A stretch of DNA of 14,841 nt from the NCBI RefSeq assembly GCF_934277605.1, contig NZ_CAKQVD010000047.1:1-14841 (forward strand). Reading direction: 5' to 3'. The notes beneath the pieces were generated by a model. The model was not told the origin of the DNA. It ran no database searches and saw nothing but the letters and a program-made list of their open reading frames with translations. Source of the stretch: an uncultured Anaerotignum sp. (GTDB lineage Bacteria > Bacillota > Clostridia > Lachnospirales > Anaerotignaceae). The translations under genes were made by a program, and so were the position numbers. Shown piece by piece: positions 7,325-13,869 of this stretch. Within the stretch, counting starts at the first letter, position 1. Every line of letters begins with the position of its first letter.

Positions 7325-7954
7325 TTACTTCGTACCGAAGATACGGTCACCCGCATCCCCCAGACCGGGTACGATATAGCCATGCTCATTCAGGCTGCCC
7401 TCATCATGCGCCGCTGCATAGATATCCACATCCGGATGGTTTTTCTGCAAACGCTCCACGCCCTCTGTTGCCGCCAGGATACACAGGAAAATGATTTTCT
7501 TTACGCCTCTTGCCTTCAAAAAGCCGATTGCCGCATCCGCAGAGCCGCCGGTTGCCAGCATGGGGTCCACCAAGAATACGGTGCGCTCCTCCACATCCGC
7601 AGGCAGCTTGCAATAGTATTCCACAGGCTCCAGTGTGGTTTCATCACGATACAAACCGATATGGCCGATTTTTGCCGCAGGCAGCAGGTTCAGGATACCG
7701 TCTGTCATGCCAAGGCCGGCACGCAGAATCGGCACCAATGCCAGCTTGGTATCCACCGTTTTGCAGCTTGCGGTGGCAATGGGGGTTTTCACTTCAATTT
7801 CCTTCAAGGGAAGCTCTCTGGTTGCTTCATACAAAAGCAGGGAGGCTACCTCTCCGATGATTTCACGAAATTCCTTTGTGCCTGTCTGTTCATCTCTGAG
7901 CATTGCCATTTTGGTATGAATCAGAGGATGCTCGGATACAAATAATTTACTCAT
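7325..7954 (-). CDS. upp: Uracil phosphoribosyltransferase
   Basis: 209 aa, exactly the usual family length. It converts uracil and PRPP to UMP in pyrimidine salvage. The PRPP-binding loop VDPMLATGGSAD is at 129-140, and the uracil-binding C-terminal stretch GYIVPGLGDAGDRIFGTK closes the protein, as is typical. The N-terminus MSKLFVSEHPLIHTKM is standard for the family and fixes the start at 7954 rather than at the frame opening 15 nt upstream. An AGAGGA site precedes the ATG. The start lies 11 nt after the rpiB stop, so the two are in one transcript. Confidence 0.98.
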   Translation of the reverse strand: MSKLFVSEHPLIHTKMAMLRDEQTGTKEFREIIGEVASLLLYEATRELPLKEIEVKTPIATASCKTVDTKLALVPILRAGLGMTDGILNLLPAAKIGHIGLYRDETTLEPVEYYCKLPADVEERTVFLVDPMLATGGSADAAIGFLKARGVKKIIFLCILAATEGVERLQKNHPDVDIYAAAHDEGSLNEHGYIVPGLGDAGDRIFGTK

Positions 7955-7965
7955 GCCTTTTCCTC

Positions 7966-8394
7966 TCAATCTTCGATTTGCTTGATTCTTCTGATATGAC
8001 GCTCATCATTGGAAAACGGGGTTTCCAAAAATGCCTTTACAATCTCCAGTGCCAAGCCGGGCCCTGTTACCCTTGCACCCATTGCCAGAATATTTGCATC
8101 ATTATGCTCTCTGGTTGCCTTTGCGGAGAACACATCGCCGCACAATGCACAGCGAATCCCCTTTACCTTATTTGCGGCAATGGAAATGCCAATGCCTGTG
8201 CCGCAAATCAGGATGCCCTTTTCACATTCGCCATCGGCAACTGCGTGTGCAACCTTTTTTGCATATTCGGGATAATCGACAGAGGCTTCGGAATAGGTGC
8301 CGAAGTTTTTAAATTCGATTTTATTCTCCTCCAAATATTTGATGACCTCCTGCATGAGCGGATAACCGCCATGATCACAGCCCAACGCCAACAT
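7966..8394 (-). CDS. rpiB: Ribose-5-phosphate isomerase B
   Basis: 142 aa. It interconverts ribose 5-phosphate and ribulose 5-phosphate in the non-oxidative pentose phosphate pathway. Family motifs are CDHGG (6-10), the catalytic cysteine C64 in ILICGTGIGISIAAN with its GTG anion-binding loop, and REHNDANILAMGAR (95-108) holding the active-site histidine H97. The frame opens with a GTG at 8403, but that codon overlaps the AAGGAG Shine-Dalgarno site; the ATG at 8394 is 8 nt behind it and gives the normal N-terminus. It lies 24 nt after tsaC and 11 nt before upp. The LacA/LacB galactose-6-phosphate isomerases share the fold, but the context favours RpiB. Confidence 0.95.
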   Translation of the reverse strand: MLALGCDHGGYPLMQEVIKYLEENKIEFKNFGTYSEASVDYPEYAKKVAHAVADGECEKGILICGTGIGISIAANKVKGIRCALCGDVFSAKATREHNDANILAMGARVTGPGLALEIVKAFLETPFSNDERHIRRIKQIED

Positions 8395-8418
8395 ATCAAA
8401 CACTCCTTTTTTTCTTCT

Positions 8419-9477
8419 TTATTTTGCTTCTATGACACGATAGCCCGCCGCCTTATTTAAGCGGTTCATAATCGCCATTCCCTCGCCTTCTTCGGAAAAG
8501 ACCTCGGAATAGACAACCTCTGCCCCCAGAAAATCAAACTTCCGCAGGGTTTTAAAGAGGTTTGCGCCGATTTCCTCCGGCTTTTCTCTGCTGCCCAAGG
8601 AGAGAATGATATCCGCATGATAGAGCGCCTTTGTTTCCTCCGTCGCCATCACGCCGACCTTTTTGCCTGCGGCTCTTCCTTCTGCCGCCAAGGCGTTAAT
8701 CCTCTCTGCCACAGCCCCGCCTTCTCCCTTCACAAGCAATACCTCTGCCTTGGGGGAATAGTGGGTATATTTCATCCCCGGCGCCTTTGGTTTAAAATCC
8801 GCCGAGGGCTTTTGCAAAATTGCGGGATCGATTTCCACCGGCCCGATAACCTGCTCCATCATTTCCTTTGTGACTGCACCGGGACGCAAAATCATGGGGA
8901 CTGTGCCGGAAACATCCACGATTGTCGATTCCAAGCCCCATTCTGCCGCACCGCCGTCCACAATCATATCAATCTTCCCATTCAAATCATATTCCACATG
9001 GGAGGCCCTGGTCGGGCTGGGCTTCCCTGAGGAATTGGCACTCGGTGCCGCAATGGGCAGACCTGCCGCCTTGATGATTGCCCTTGCCACCGGATGATTG
9101 GGAAAGCGCACCGCCACGGTATCCAAGCCGCCGGTTGCCTTCATAGGAACAATCTCCCTTTTGCGAAAAATCATGGTCAGCGGACCGGGCCAGAAGGCAT
9201 CCATCAGCGCCTTTGCCTGCGGGGAAACCTCCGCAACAATGCGGTCTAATTCTTCTATTTCGGAAATATGCAGGATTAAGGGGTTATCCGAGGGACGCCC
9301 CTTCGCAAGATATATTTTTTCACAGGCTGCACTGTCCAAGCCGTTTCCGCCCAAACCATACACGGTTTCTGTGGGAAAAGCCACCAGACCGCCCTCCTGC
9401 AAAATTTTTGCAGCCGTCCGAATGACTTCTGCGGATGACGGATGGGAAAGGTCAACCTTTGCCACAATCGTCCTCAT
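8419..9477 (-). CDS. tsaC: L-threonylcarbamoyladenylate synthase, two-domain Sua5 type
   Basis: 352 aa. It makes threonylcarbamoyl-AMP from threonine, bicarbonate and ATP, the first step of t6A37 modification in ANN-decoding tRNAs. The N-terminal YrdC/Sua5 domain (about 10-200) has FPTETVYGLG (34-43), the conserved KGRPSDNP (59-66), PSANSSG (145-151) and GLESTIVD (181-188). The linker motif PGMKYTHYSP (233-242) and a C-terminal Sua5 domain to about 345 mark it as the long Sua5/YwlC form rather than short TsaC. The ATG is 4 nt after the stop of the upstream gene and has no visible Shine-Dalgarno site, suggesting translational coupling; a GTG at codon 5 with GAGG before it is an alternative start. 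rpiB follows after 24 nt, comparable with the ywlC-ywlF-upp neighbourhood of Bacillus. Confidence 0.96.
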   Translation of the reverse strand: MRTIVAKVDLSHPSSAEVIRTAAKILQEGGLVAFPTETVYGLGGNGLDSAACEKIYLAKGRPSDNPLILHISEIEELDRIVAEVSPQAKALMDAFWPGPLTMIFRKREIVPMKATGGLDTVAVRFPNHPVARAIIKAAGLPIAAPSANSSGKPSPTRASHVEYDLNGKIDMIVDGGAAEWGLESTIVDVSGTVPMILRPGAVTKEMMEQVIGPVEIDPAILQKPSADFKPKAPGMKYTHYSPKAEVLLVKGEGGAVAERINALAAEGRAAGKKVGVMATEETKALYHADIILSLGSREKPEEIGANLFKTLRKFDFLGAEVVYSEVFSEEGEGMAIMNRLNKAAGYRVIEAK

Positions 9478-9481
9478 CGTC

Positions 9482-9982
9482 TTATGCGTTTTTGCCGCAG
9501 CATTTTTTATATTTTTTGCCGGAGCCGCAGGGGCAGGGATCGTTACGACCGATTTTTTCGCCCTTTACAACGGTTTTGGATTTTTTCTGCTCCAGCGCCA
9601 GACGCTTTCTGGTTTCTTCATCATAAATGCCGTCCCACTGCGGCAGTGTGAACAAATGCTCTGCCTTATATTCCACCATCAGCTTAAACAGCTTTTCAAA
9701 ATCAAGGTTAATGCAAACCTGCGTTTCCTCTGTCAGCGTTGCCATTTCAAACTGCTCTGCCAAGGAAGCATTCAAGCCATCAATGAAGGCAACAATCATT
9801 TCGGGTGTCATATCAAAACGCTTTGCCAATTCGGCAACTGTGCCTTCCAGCTTTGTTACCTTCTCGCCAAGGATATATTCATAGATTTTCTGTTCTTTGG
9901 GCAGATATTCCTCCCAAACCGCCTCAATGCTGCGGCCTTCCTGAGAAAATGCCTTGTTCATCCAATCTTCATATAAGCTCAT
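9482..9982 (-). CDS. SEC-C motif protein of unknown function
   Basis: 166 aa. The last 23 residues form a SEC-C zinc-binding motif, RNDPCPCGSGKKYKKCC, with cysteines at 150, 152, 161 and 162, like the tail of SecA and of several unrelated small proteins. The first ~140 residues are acidic and mostly helical; I do not recognise a catalytic motif in them. It is too short and lacks the ATPase domains to be SecA. In other proteins the SEC-C tail binds zinc and contacts a partner such as SecB or the ribosome, so an accessory or adaptor role is possible but unproven. The ATG has AAGGAGAG 6 nt upstream. It is first in a five-gene operon and its stop is 4 nt from the tsaC start, so the two are tightly coupled. 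Confidence 0.85.
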   Translation of the reverse strand: MSLYEDWMNKAFSQEGRSIEAVWEEYLPKEQKIYEYILGEKVTKLEGTVAELAKRFDMTPEMIVAFIDGLNASLAEQFEMATLTEETQVCINLDFEKLFKLMVEYKAEHLFTLPQWDGIYDEETRKRLALEQKKSKTVVKGEKIGRNDPCPCGSGKKYKKCCGKNA

Positions 9983-10038
9983 TCTTGTCTCTCCTTTTAT
10001 TCTTCTTAATTTTTGTATAAATGACTCTATTCTTTCAA

Positions 10039-10067
10039 ATAATACTATGATTTACCCCTATTTGCAA
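10039..10067 (-). promoter_or_regulatory. Sigma-A promoter of the SEC-C/tsaC/rpiB/upp/wecA operon
   Basis: The minus strand carries TTGCAA (10067-10062, 4 of 6), a 17-bp spacer and TATTAT (10044-10039, 5 of 6). The predicted transcript starts near 10032, giving a leader of about 50 nt that ends in AAGGAGAG. I see no attenuator in that leader. No other promoter of this quality was found within the five genes. Confidence 0.7.
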
Positions 10068-10104
10068 CAAAAAATGCAGATTTGACGGTGTTTTTCCCAT
10101 ACCA

Positions 10105-10132
10105 AAGGGCGTTTGATTTCCCAAACGCCCTT
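10105..10132 (-). terminator. Perfect 11-bp hairpin after the PPIase gene, possible terminator
   Basis: AAGGGCGTTTG / CAAACGCCCTT (10105-10115 with 10122-10132) with a 6-nt loop, 22 nt past the stop of the PPIase gene. Its position suits a terminator, but only T then GG follows the stem on the minus strand, so the U-tract is poor. It also lies 38 bp upstream of the next operon's -35, so a DNA-level operator is an alternative. Confidence 0.5.
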
Positions 10133-10154
10133 AGATGTTTCTGCTCTGTTTCTG

Positions 10155-10967
10155 TTATTGTGCATGATAATTTTCAAAGGTAATGCTTTCGATGGTGATA
10201 TCCTCCACAGGCTTATCGCTTTCGTTTGTTTCTGCCGCCGCAATGGCATCCACCACATCCAAGCCCGCAAAGACCTGCCCGAAAATCGTATATCTTGCCT
10301 CCTGCGATTTCCCGAAAACATACTCCAAATAAGGATATCCGCCTACTTTTCTATAATAATCCATGACGGCATCGGGGAAAAGCTGCTGCAGGGTATAGTA
10401 CTTACCATCTGTCAAAATCAAGCCCATTTCTTCCTCTTTATTATCTCTTGCCTCTTGGATTGCCGACAATGCATCCTCCATCACATTGCCCTGCTGCACA
10501 ATGAAGAACTGACTGCCGTTGGTATCCGGCCCCCTGTTTGCCATGGCAACCGCACCCTTATAAAAATGCAGCCTCGGGGAGATTTCATCCTCAAAATCCT
10601 TTCCCCAGCAGCTTTCGCCGCCTGTGCCGTTCCCATTGGGATCGCCTGTCTGCACCATAAAGTCCTCAATCACACGATGGAACAGCAACCCGTCATAATA
10701 GCCCTTTTTTGCCAAGGTTTTGAAGTTTTCCACTGCCTTTGGCGCTTCTTCGGGGAAAAGACGCATTTTGACAACCCCCTTGGAGGTTGTGATGACCGCA
10801 ATTTCCTCATTCTCGGCAGGCATTTGCGCCTGCAAAATTTCAGAGGTATCCGCTGTTCCCTTTTCTGTTTTCGCATCTGTGTTTCCGTCTGCTCCTTCCT
10901 TGCCGCAGCCTGCCGCACAAACCGCAAGCACTGCCGCCAGAGCCAACGCAAGATATTTTTTCTTCAT
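10155..10967 (-). CDS. Cyclophilin-type peptidyl-prolyl isomerase, probable lipoprotein
   Basis: 270 aa. It should catalyse proline cis-trans isomerisation in proteins folding outside the membrane. The N-terminus MKKKYLALALAAVLAVCAAGC is a signal peptide with lipobox AAGC, placing C21 as the lipidated residue, followed by a polar linker to about residue 55. The cyclophilin domain (about 56-268) has FHRVIEDFMVQTGDP (96-110), GAVAMANRGPDTNGSQFFI (138-156) and FGQVFAGLDVVDAI (229-242); the catalytic Arg (R98), Gln (Q106) and Phe of SQFFI are kept. About 60 residues (161-222) are inserted between SQFFIV and the last strand, an acidic helical segment that longer Firmicutes cyclophilins also have. 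The ATG has GGAGGGCAGG upstream. It is monocistronic, with its own promoter and a hairpin after it. Confidence 0.92.
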   Translation of the reverse strand: MKKKYLALALAAVLAVCAAGCGKEGADGNTDAKTEKGTADTSEILQAQMPAENEEIAVITTSKGVVKMRLFPEEAPKAVENFKTLAKKGYYDGLLFHRVIEDFMVQTGDPNGNGTGGESCWGKDFEDEISPRLHFYKGAVAMANRGPDTNGSQFFIVQQGNVMEDALSAIQEARDNKEEEMGLILTDGKYYTLQQLFPDAVMDYYRKVGGYPYLEYVFGKSQEARYTIFGQVFAGLDVVDAIAAAETNESDKPVEDITIESITFENYHAQ

Positions 10968-11003
10968 TTTCCTGCCCTCCGTTTTCTTTTTTTCCTAAGC
11001 TCT

Positions 11004-11033
11004 ATTTTAGTCCACCCTTCTTTGCGGTGTCAA
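11004..11033 (-). promoter_or_regulatory. Sigma-A promoter of the PPIase gene
   Basis: The minus strand has TTGACA (11033-11028, 6 of 6), an 18-bp spacer and TAAAAT (11009-11004, 5 of 6). It lies in the 114-nt gap between murG and the PPIase gene. Predicted transcription starts near 10997, leaving a leader of about 30 nt. Confidence 0.75.
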
Positions 11034-11081
11034 TTTAGAAATTCTTAAGATTGCCTTCATATACCCATTTGCCCCGAAAAA

Positions 11082-12149
11082 TCAACGCAGCAACGCCTGA
11101 ATCTGCGTCATCACCGCCGCCACGCCATTGCCGCCTGTGCTTTTTTCCATCGCCCGCACATAGCTGTCCCGATTTTCATACAGTGCGAAAATCTCTTTTT
11201 TCATGCTCTCCGCCGTCATGGCATCCTCATCCAGCACCCGTGCAAAGCCCTGCTTTTCAAAGGAGGCCGCATTGAGAATCTGGTCGCCACGGCTTGCCCT
11301 TGCACTCAGAGGGATGAGCAGGCTCGGCTTTCTCAATGCCAAAAATTCCGAAATGGAGTTGCTCCCCGCACGAGAAACCACAAAATCCGCCGCTGCAAAC
11401 AAATCATTCAGCCCCTCGGAAACATATTCAAACTGCTTATAGTCTGTTCTGTTTTCCAGCGCTTCATCCAAATTTCCTTTGCCGCAGAGATGAATGATAT
11501 CGAAGGTTTTTGTCAGCTCGGGCAAAATTTCCCGCAGGCAGTTGTTCAGCTTGACTGCCCCCAAGGAGCCGCCCATCATCAGCAGAACAGGCTTTTCGCC
11601 GCTGAAGCCGCAGGCAGAAAGCCCCTTTTGCCGGCTTCCCTCAAACAGCTCTCTGCGGATGGGGGTGCCTGTATGCACGCCCTTGCCCTTCGGCACATAT
11701 TGCAGGGTTTCGGGGAAGGTGGAGCAAATCACTCTTGCAGAGGGCATGGCGATTTTGTTTGCCAAGCCGGGTGTGATATCCGATTCGTGAATGATAACCG
11801 GAATATGATTTTTCTTCGCCCCCAAAACAACGGGAACCGCCACAAAGCCGCCCTTGGAGAACACCAAATCGGGCTTCAGCCGTTTCAAAAGCCGCTTTGC
11901 CTCCGCAATTCCCTTCAAAACCCGAAAAACATCCTTTACGTTTTCCTTGGAAAGATAACGGCGCAGCTTTCCTGTGGAAATGCTGTAATAGGGGATGCCC
12001 TCCGCCTCAATCAATGTGCGTTCTATGCCGTTTTGAGAGCCGATATAAACCACCTCATAGCCCTCCTGCTTTAAATACGGCAAAAGCGCCAGATTGGGTG
12101 TAACGTGTCCAGCTGTGCCGCCGCCTGTCAATACGATTTTCTTGCTCAT
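11082..12149 (-). CDS. murG: UDP-GlcNAc:lipid I GlcNAc transferase (MurG)
   Basis: 355 aa, normal length. It adds GlcNAc to lipid I to make lipid II at the inner face of the membrane. The N-terminal glycine loop GGGTAGHVTPN is at 9-19 with the acceptor-side histidine H15. The second loop region is SKGGFVAVP (98-106), then HESDITPGLANK (121-132). The C-terminal donor domain has LLMMGGSLGAVKLN (189-202) and SRAGSNSISEFLALRKPSLL (259-278), where E268 corresponds to the ribose-binding glutamate. The start is an ATG with AAGGTGG about 8 nt upstream. The GTAGHVTPN variant, rather than GTGGH, is common in clostridial MurG proteins. The gene is not in a division and cell-wall cluster: it sits between an MFS transporter and a PPIase, so it could be the sole copy or a second paralogue. 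No clear terminator follows it. Confidence 0.95.
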   Translation of the reverse strand: MSKKIVLTGGGTAGHVTPNLALLPYLKQEGYEVVYIGSQNGIERTLIEAEGIPYYSISTGKLRRYLSKENVKDVFRVLKGIAEAKRLLKRLKPDLVFSKGGFVAVPVVLGAKKNHIPVIIHESDITPGLANKIAMPSARVICSTFPETLQYVPKGKGVHTGTPIRRELFEGSRQKGLSACGFSGEKPVLLMMGGSLGAVKLNNCLREILPELTKTFDIIHLCGKGNLDEALENRTDYKQFEYVSEGLNDLFAAADFVVSRAGSNSISEFLALRKPSLLIPLSARASRGDQILNAASFEKQGFARVLDEDAMTAESMKKEIFALYENRDSYVRAMEKSTGGNGVAAVMTQIQALLR

Positions 12150-12187
12150 CTATATACCCACCTTTTCCTTCTGTTTTGCTTTCCAAT

Positions 12188-12216
12188 ATTTTATCACAAA
12201 ACAGGGCGTCATTCCA
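12188..12216 (-). promoter_or_regulatory. Candidate extended -10 promoter for murG
   Basis: The minus strand has TGATAAAAT, that is a TGn extension before -10 TAAAAT (12193-12188), with TGGAAT (12216-12211, 3 of 6) 17 bp upstream. Predicted transcription starts near 12181, about 32 nt before the murG ATG. The weak -35 is partly compensated by the extended -10. The tandem repeat at 12221-12268 begins 5 bp upstream of this -35. Confidence 0.45.
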
Positions 12217-12220
12217 TCCT

Positions 12221-12268
12221 TATTTCCCCTGCCCTTTCGGCAACATATTTCCCCTGCCTTTTCGGCAA
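12221..12268. repeat. Two tandem 23-bp repeats upstream of murG
   Basis: Copies at 12221-12243 and 12246-12268 agree at 22 of 23 positions and are separated by CA, giving a 25-bp period. On the minus strand each copy starts TTGCCGAAA and ends GGGGAAATA, and each contains a small inverted repeat TGCC / GGCA around a 5-nt A/G loop. They lie between the MFS terminator and the putative murG -35. They could be paired regulator-binding sites or a slipped duplication. Confidence 0.8.
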
Positions 12269-12300
12269 GATGTGCATGAACCTGTTTTTCGCCTACACAG

Positions 12301-12340
12301 AAAAAAAGGCGCTGCCCGGTTATGAAAACCAAGCAGCGTC
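12301..12340 (-). terminator. Intrinsic terminator downstream of the MFS transporter gene
   Basis: A 12-bp stem CGCTGCTTGGTT / AACCGGGCAGCG on the minus strand (12338-12327 with 12321-12310, two G-U pairs) with a 5-nt loop, followed closely by seven T (12307-12301). It is about 110 nt past the MFS stop, so the transporter transcript would have a long 3' end. Confidence 0.85.
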
Positions 12341-12344
12341 AATT

Positions 12345-12448
12345 TTTCTTGTCGCACCCTGTACGGCAGCTACCTATGCCGATAAATGTTCTGTCTTATT
12401 GATAGCCACACCTTGGGTTCTTTTTTATTCGGAAAGCCCGCTTTCGCC
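12345..12448 (-). other. Unexplained 104-nt segment between the MFS stop and its terminator
   Basis: No open frame with a Shine-Dalgarno site was found here on either strand. On the minus strand a possible fold pairs ACCC with GGGT and GCTATC with GGTAGC, and it leads directly into the terminator hairpin at 12340-12301. One frame gives short peptide-like pieces (GVAINKTEHLSA, stop, VAAVQGATRKIDAAWFS, stop), which look like a non-coding repeat unit or a relic rather than a gene. It could be a 3' UTR, a small RNA or an intergenic repeat. I do not recognise a known RNA family. Confidence 0.3.
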
Positions 12449-13624
12449 TTATCTTGCCATTCTCTTTCTGTAAGAGAAGGATGAGGGATGGTTTCTCCCA
12501 ATCAGCACATAAATCAAAATCGACAGCAGATTAAACACTGCCATCACCGTAAACATTTCCGCATAGCCGAAAGAGGAAATCAAGCCCCCCGCAATCGCAC
12601 CGCCAATGCCAATGCCGATATCATAGGCACAAAGGAAGGTGGAATTTGCACTGCCACGCTTTTCGGGTGGTGCAATCGCCACTGCCATGGATTGCAGGGC
12701 AGGCTCCAAGCCGCCAAAGCCAAAGCCCGAAAGCACCGCCGCCAGCAGATAGGTCGCTGTGTTGGGGAAAAGCCCCAAAAGCAAAAATGCCGCAAACATC
12801 GCAATATTACAGCTATAAGCAAAAATCCCTTCGCCGTGGCGGTCTGTTACCTTTCCCGCCGTCATACGCATAATCAGCACCGTTACCGCCATAATCGCAA
12901 AGAAAATGCCGCCGCTCGGCAAGCCCTCCTCTGCCGCAAATTTCGCCGCAAAGTTTTCCAATGCACCATAGGTAAACATAAAAACAACTGCTGTCAGGGA
13001 GGCGGGAATGGCATTTTTATCAAACAGCCCCTTCCATGTCAGCGGCTTTTTCTCCACCTCGATATTCGGCGCCTTTAACAGCAAAAACAGCACCAATGTA
13101 AGCAGCATGGAAAGACTGCCGAACAAAAACAACACAGAAAAGCCCATGTACTCCATCAGAGCCAAGCCGATGGCAGGTGCAACTGCCGTAGCCAATGCCG
13201 TTGCCAAGCCGAAAATCCCCATTCCCTCCGCAAAGCGACTGCGAGGCACACCATCGGTCGCAATGGTTGCCGTCGAGGTATTGGAAAACGCCAACGCCGC
13301 CCCATGCACCATGCGGCAGACAAACGCCAGCACAAGCGTATGCAGCAGCAAATAGCCAAGCGGCATCAAGAGCATACCGCAAAGCCCCACAGCCAAAATC
13401 ATTTTCCGCTTGCCGTTATCGAGCATCCACCCAATGAACGGGCGGCAAACCACCGAAACCACGCAAAACAGCGCAACCGATATCCCCGCCACCGCCTCTG
13501 AGCCGCCAAGCTCCTCGATATAAAACGGGAAGGCTGCCAAAATCGACAAATGATTCAAAAAAACCAAAAAATTGATGATAATGATAAACACAAAATCCTT
13601 ACGCCAAAGCTTTTCCTCCTGCAC
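12449..13624 (-). CDS. Major facilitator superfamily transporter, substrate unknown
   Basis: 391 aa with about twelve hydrophobic segments in two halves joined by a loop near residues 180-200 (APNIEVEKKPLTWKGLFDK region). The MFS motif A is at about 65-75, GWMLDNGKRKM, with a related GKVTDRHGEG in the second half. R107-type residues in CRMVHGAALAFSNTSTATIA and the glycine-rich GFGFGGLEPALQS resemble drug and sugar-efflux MFS proteins of the AraJ/YfkF kind, but the substrate cannot be assigned. The frame is open to 13723, but a GTG at 13624 has AAAGGAGG 8 nt upstream and places the N-terminus just before the first membrane helix; the extra upstream stretch overlaps the leader hairpin and is unlikely to be translated. 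It is monocistronic with its own promoter and terminator. The leader hairpin suggests regulated expression. Confidence 0.88.
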   Translation of the reverse strand: MQEEKLWRKDFVFIIIINFLVFLNHLSILAAFPFYIEELGGSEAVAGISVALFCVVSVVCRPFIGWMLDNGKRKMILAVGLCGMLLMPLGYLLLHTLVLAFVCRMVHGAALAFSNTSTATIATDGVPRSRFAEGMGIFGLATALATAVAPAIGLALMEYMGFSVLFLFGSLSMLLTLVLFLLLKAPNIEVEKKPLTWKGLFDKNAIPASLTAVVFMFTYGALENFAAKFAAEEGLPSGGIFFAIMAVTVLIMRMTAGKVTDRHGEGIFAYSCNIAMFAAFLLLGLFPNTATYLLAAVLSGFGFGGLEPALQSMAVAIAPPEKRGSANSTFLCAYDIGIGIGGAIAGGLISSFGYAEMFTVMAVFNLLSILIYVLIGRNHPSSFSYRKRMAR

Positions 13625-13660
13625 AAAAATATCCTCCTTTTCTCTTTTTCCGAAATAAAC

Positions 13661-13719
13661 AAAAAATGCGCTGCCGATATGGTAATCACAATCGGATTTA
13701 CGCATATCAGCAACGCATT
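13661..13719 (-). promoter_or_regulatory. Terminator-like hairpin in the MFS leader (possible attenuator)
   Basis: On the minus strand AATGCGTTGCTGATATG (13719-13703) pairs with CATATCGGCAGCGCATT (13681-13665): 17 bp with two G-U wobbles. The 21-nt interior can extend the stem through GTAA / TTAC. Six T follow (two within the stem). It begins about 2 nt after the predicted transcription start and ends about 25 nt before the Shine-Dalgarno site. The shape is that of an intrinsic terminator lying inside a leader, but no alternative antiterminator is obvious. Confidence 0.6.
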
Positions 13720-13727
13720 GCACTTAT

Positions 13728-13757
13728 GTTATACCACATTTTTTGCGTTGATGTAAG
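13728..13757 (-). promoter_or_regulatory. Extended -10 promoter of the MFS gene
   Basis: The minus strand has CTTACA (13757-13752, 4 of 6), an 18-bp spacer ending in TGG, and TATAAC (13733-13728, 5 of 6). The TGn before the -10 supports it. It lies just after the ilvE terminator, and predicted transcription starts near 13721. Confidence 0.65.
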
Positions 13758-13776
13758 AAAAAATTTTGTTTTTTGC

Positions 13777-13809
13777 AAAAAAATGTACCCGATTAACATC
13801 AGGTACATT
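13777..13809 (-). terminator. Intrinsic terminator of ilvE
   Basis: AATGTACCTGAT / ATCGGGTACATT on the minus strand (13809-13798 with 13793-13782, one G-U pair) with a 4-nt loop, followed by T (13781-13777). It lies about 60 nt past the ilvE stop. Confidence 0.9.
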
Positions 13810-13869
13810 TTCATAGAGGTATATTTTTTAGACTTTGAAAGGTGTCTTAAGTCTACTTGATTAACAGAA

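Noticed and set aside
12150..12332. Minus-strand frame of 60 codons upstream of murG
   Set aside because: It would start inside the terminator stem, pass through the tandem repeat and the murG promoter, and end next to murG. No Shine-Dalgarno site or homology pattern was seen.
12105..12473. Plus-strand frame of 122 codons over the murG-MFS gap, with hydrophobic stretches
   Set aside because: It overlaps the murG promoter, the tandem repeat and the MFS terminator, has no convincing ribosome binding site, and the hydrophobicity follows from T-rich DNA.
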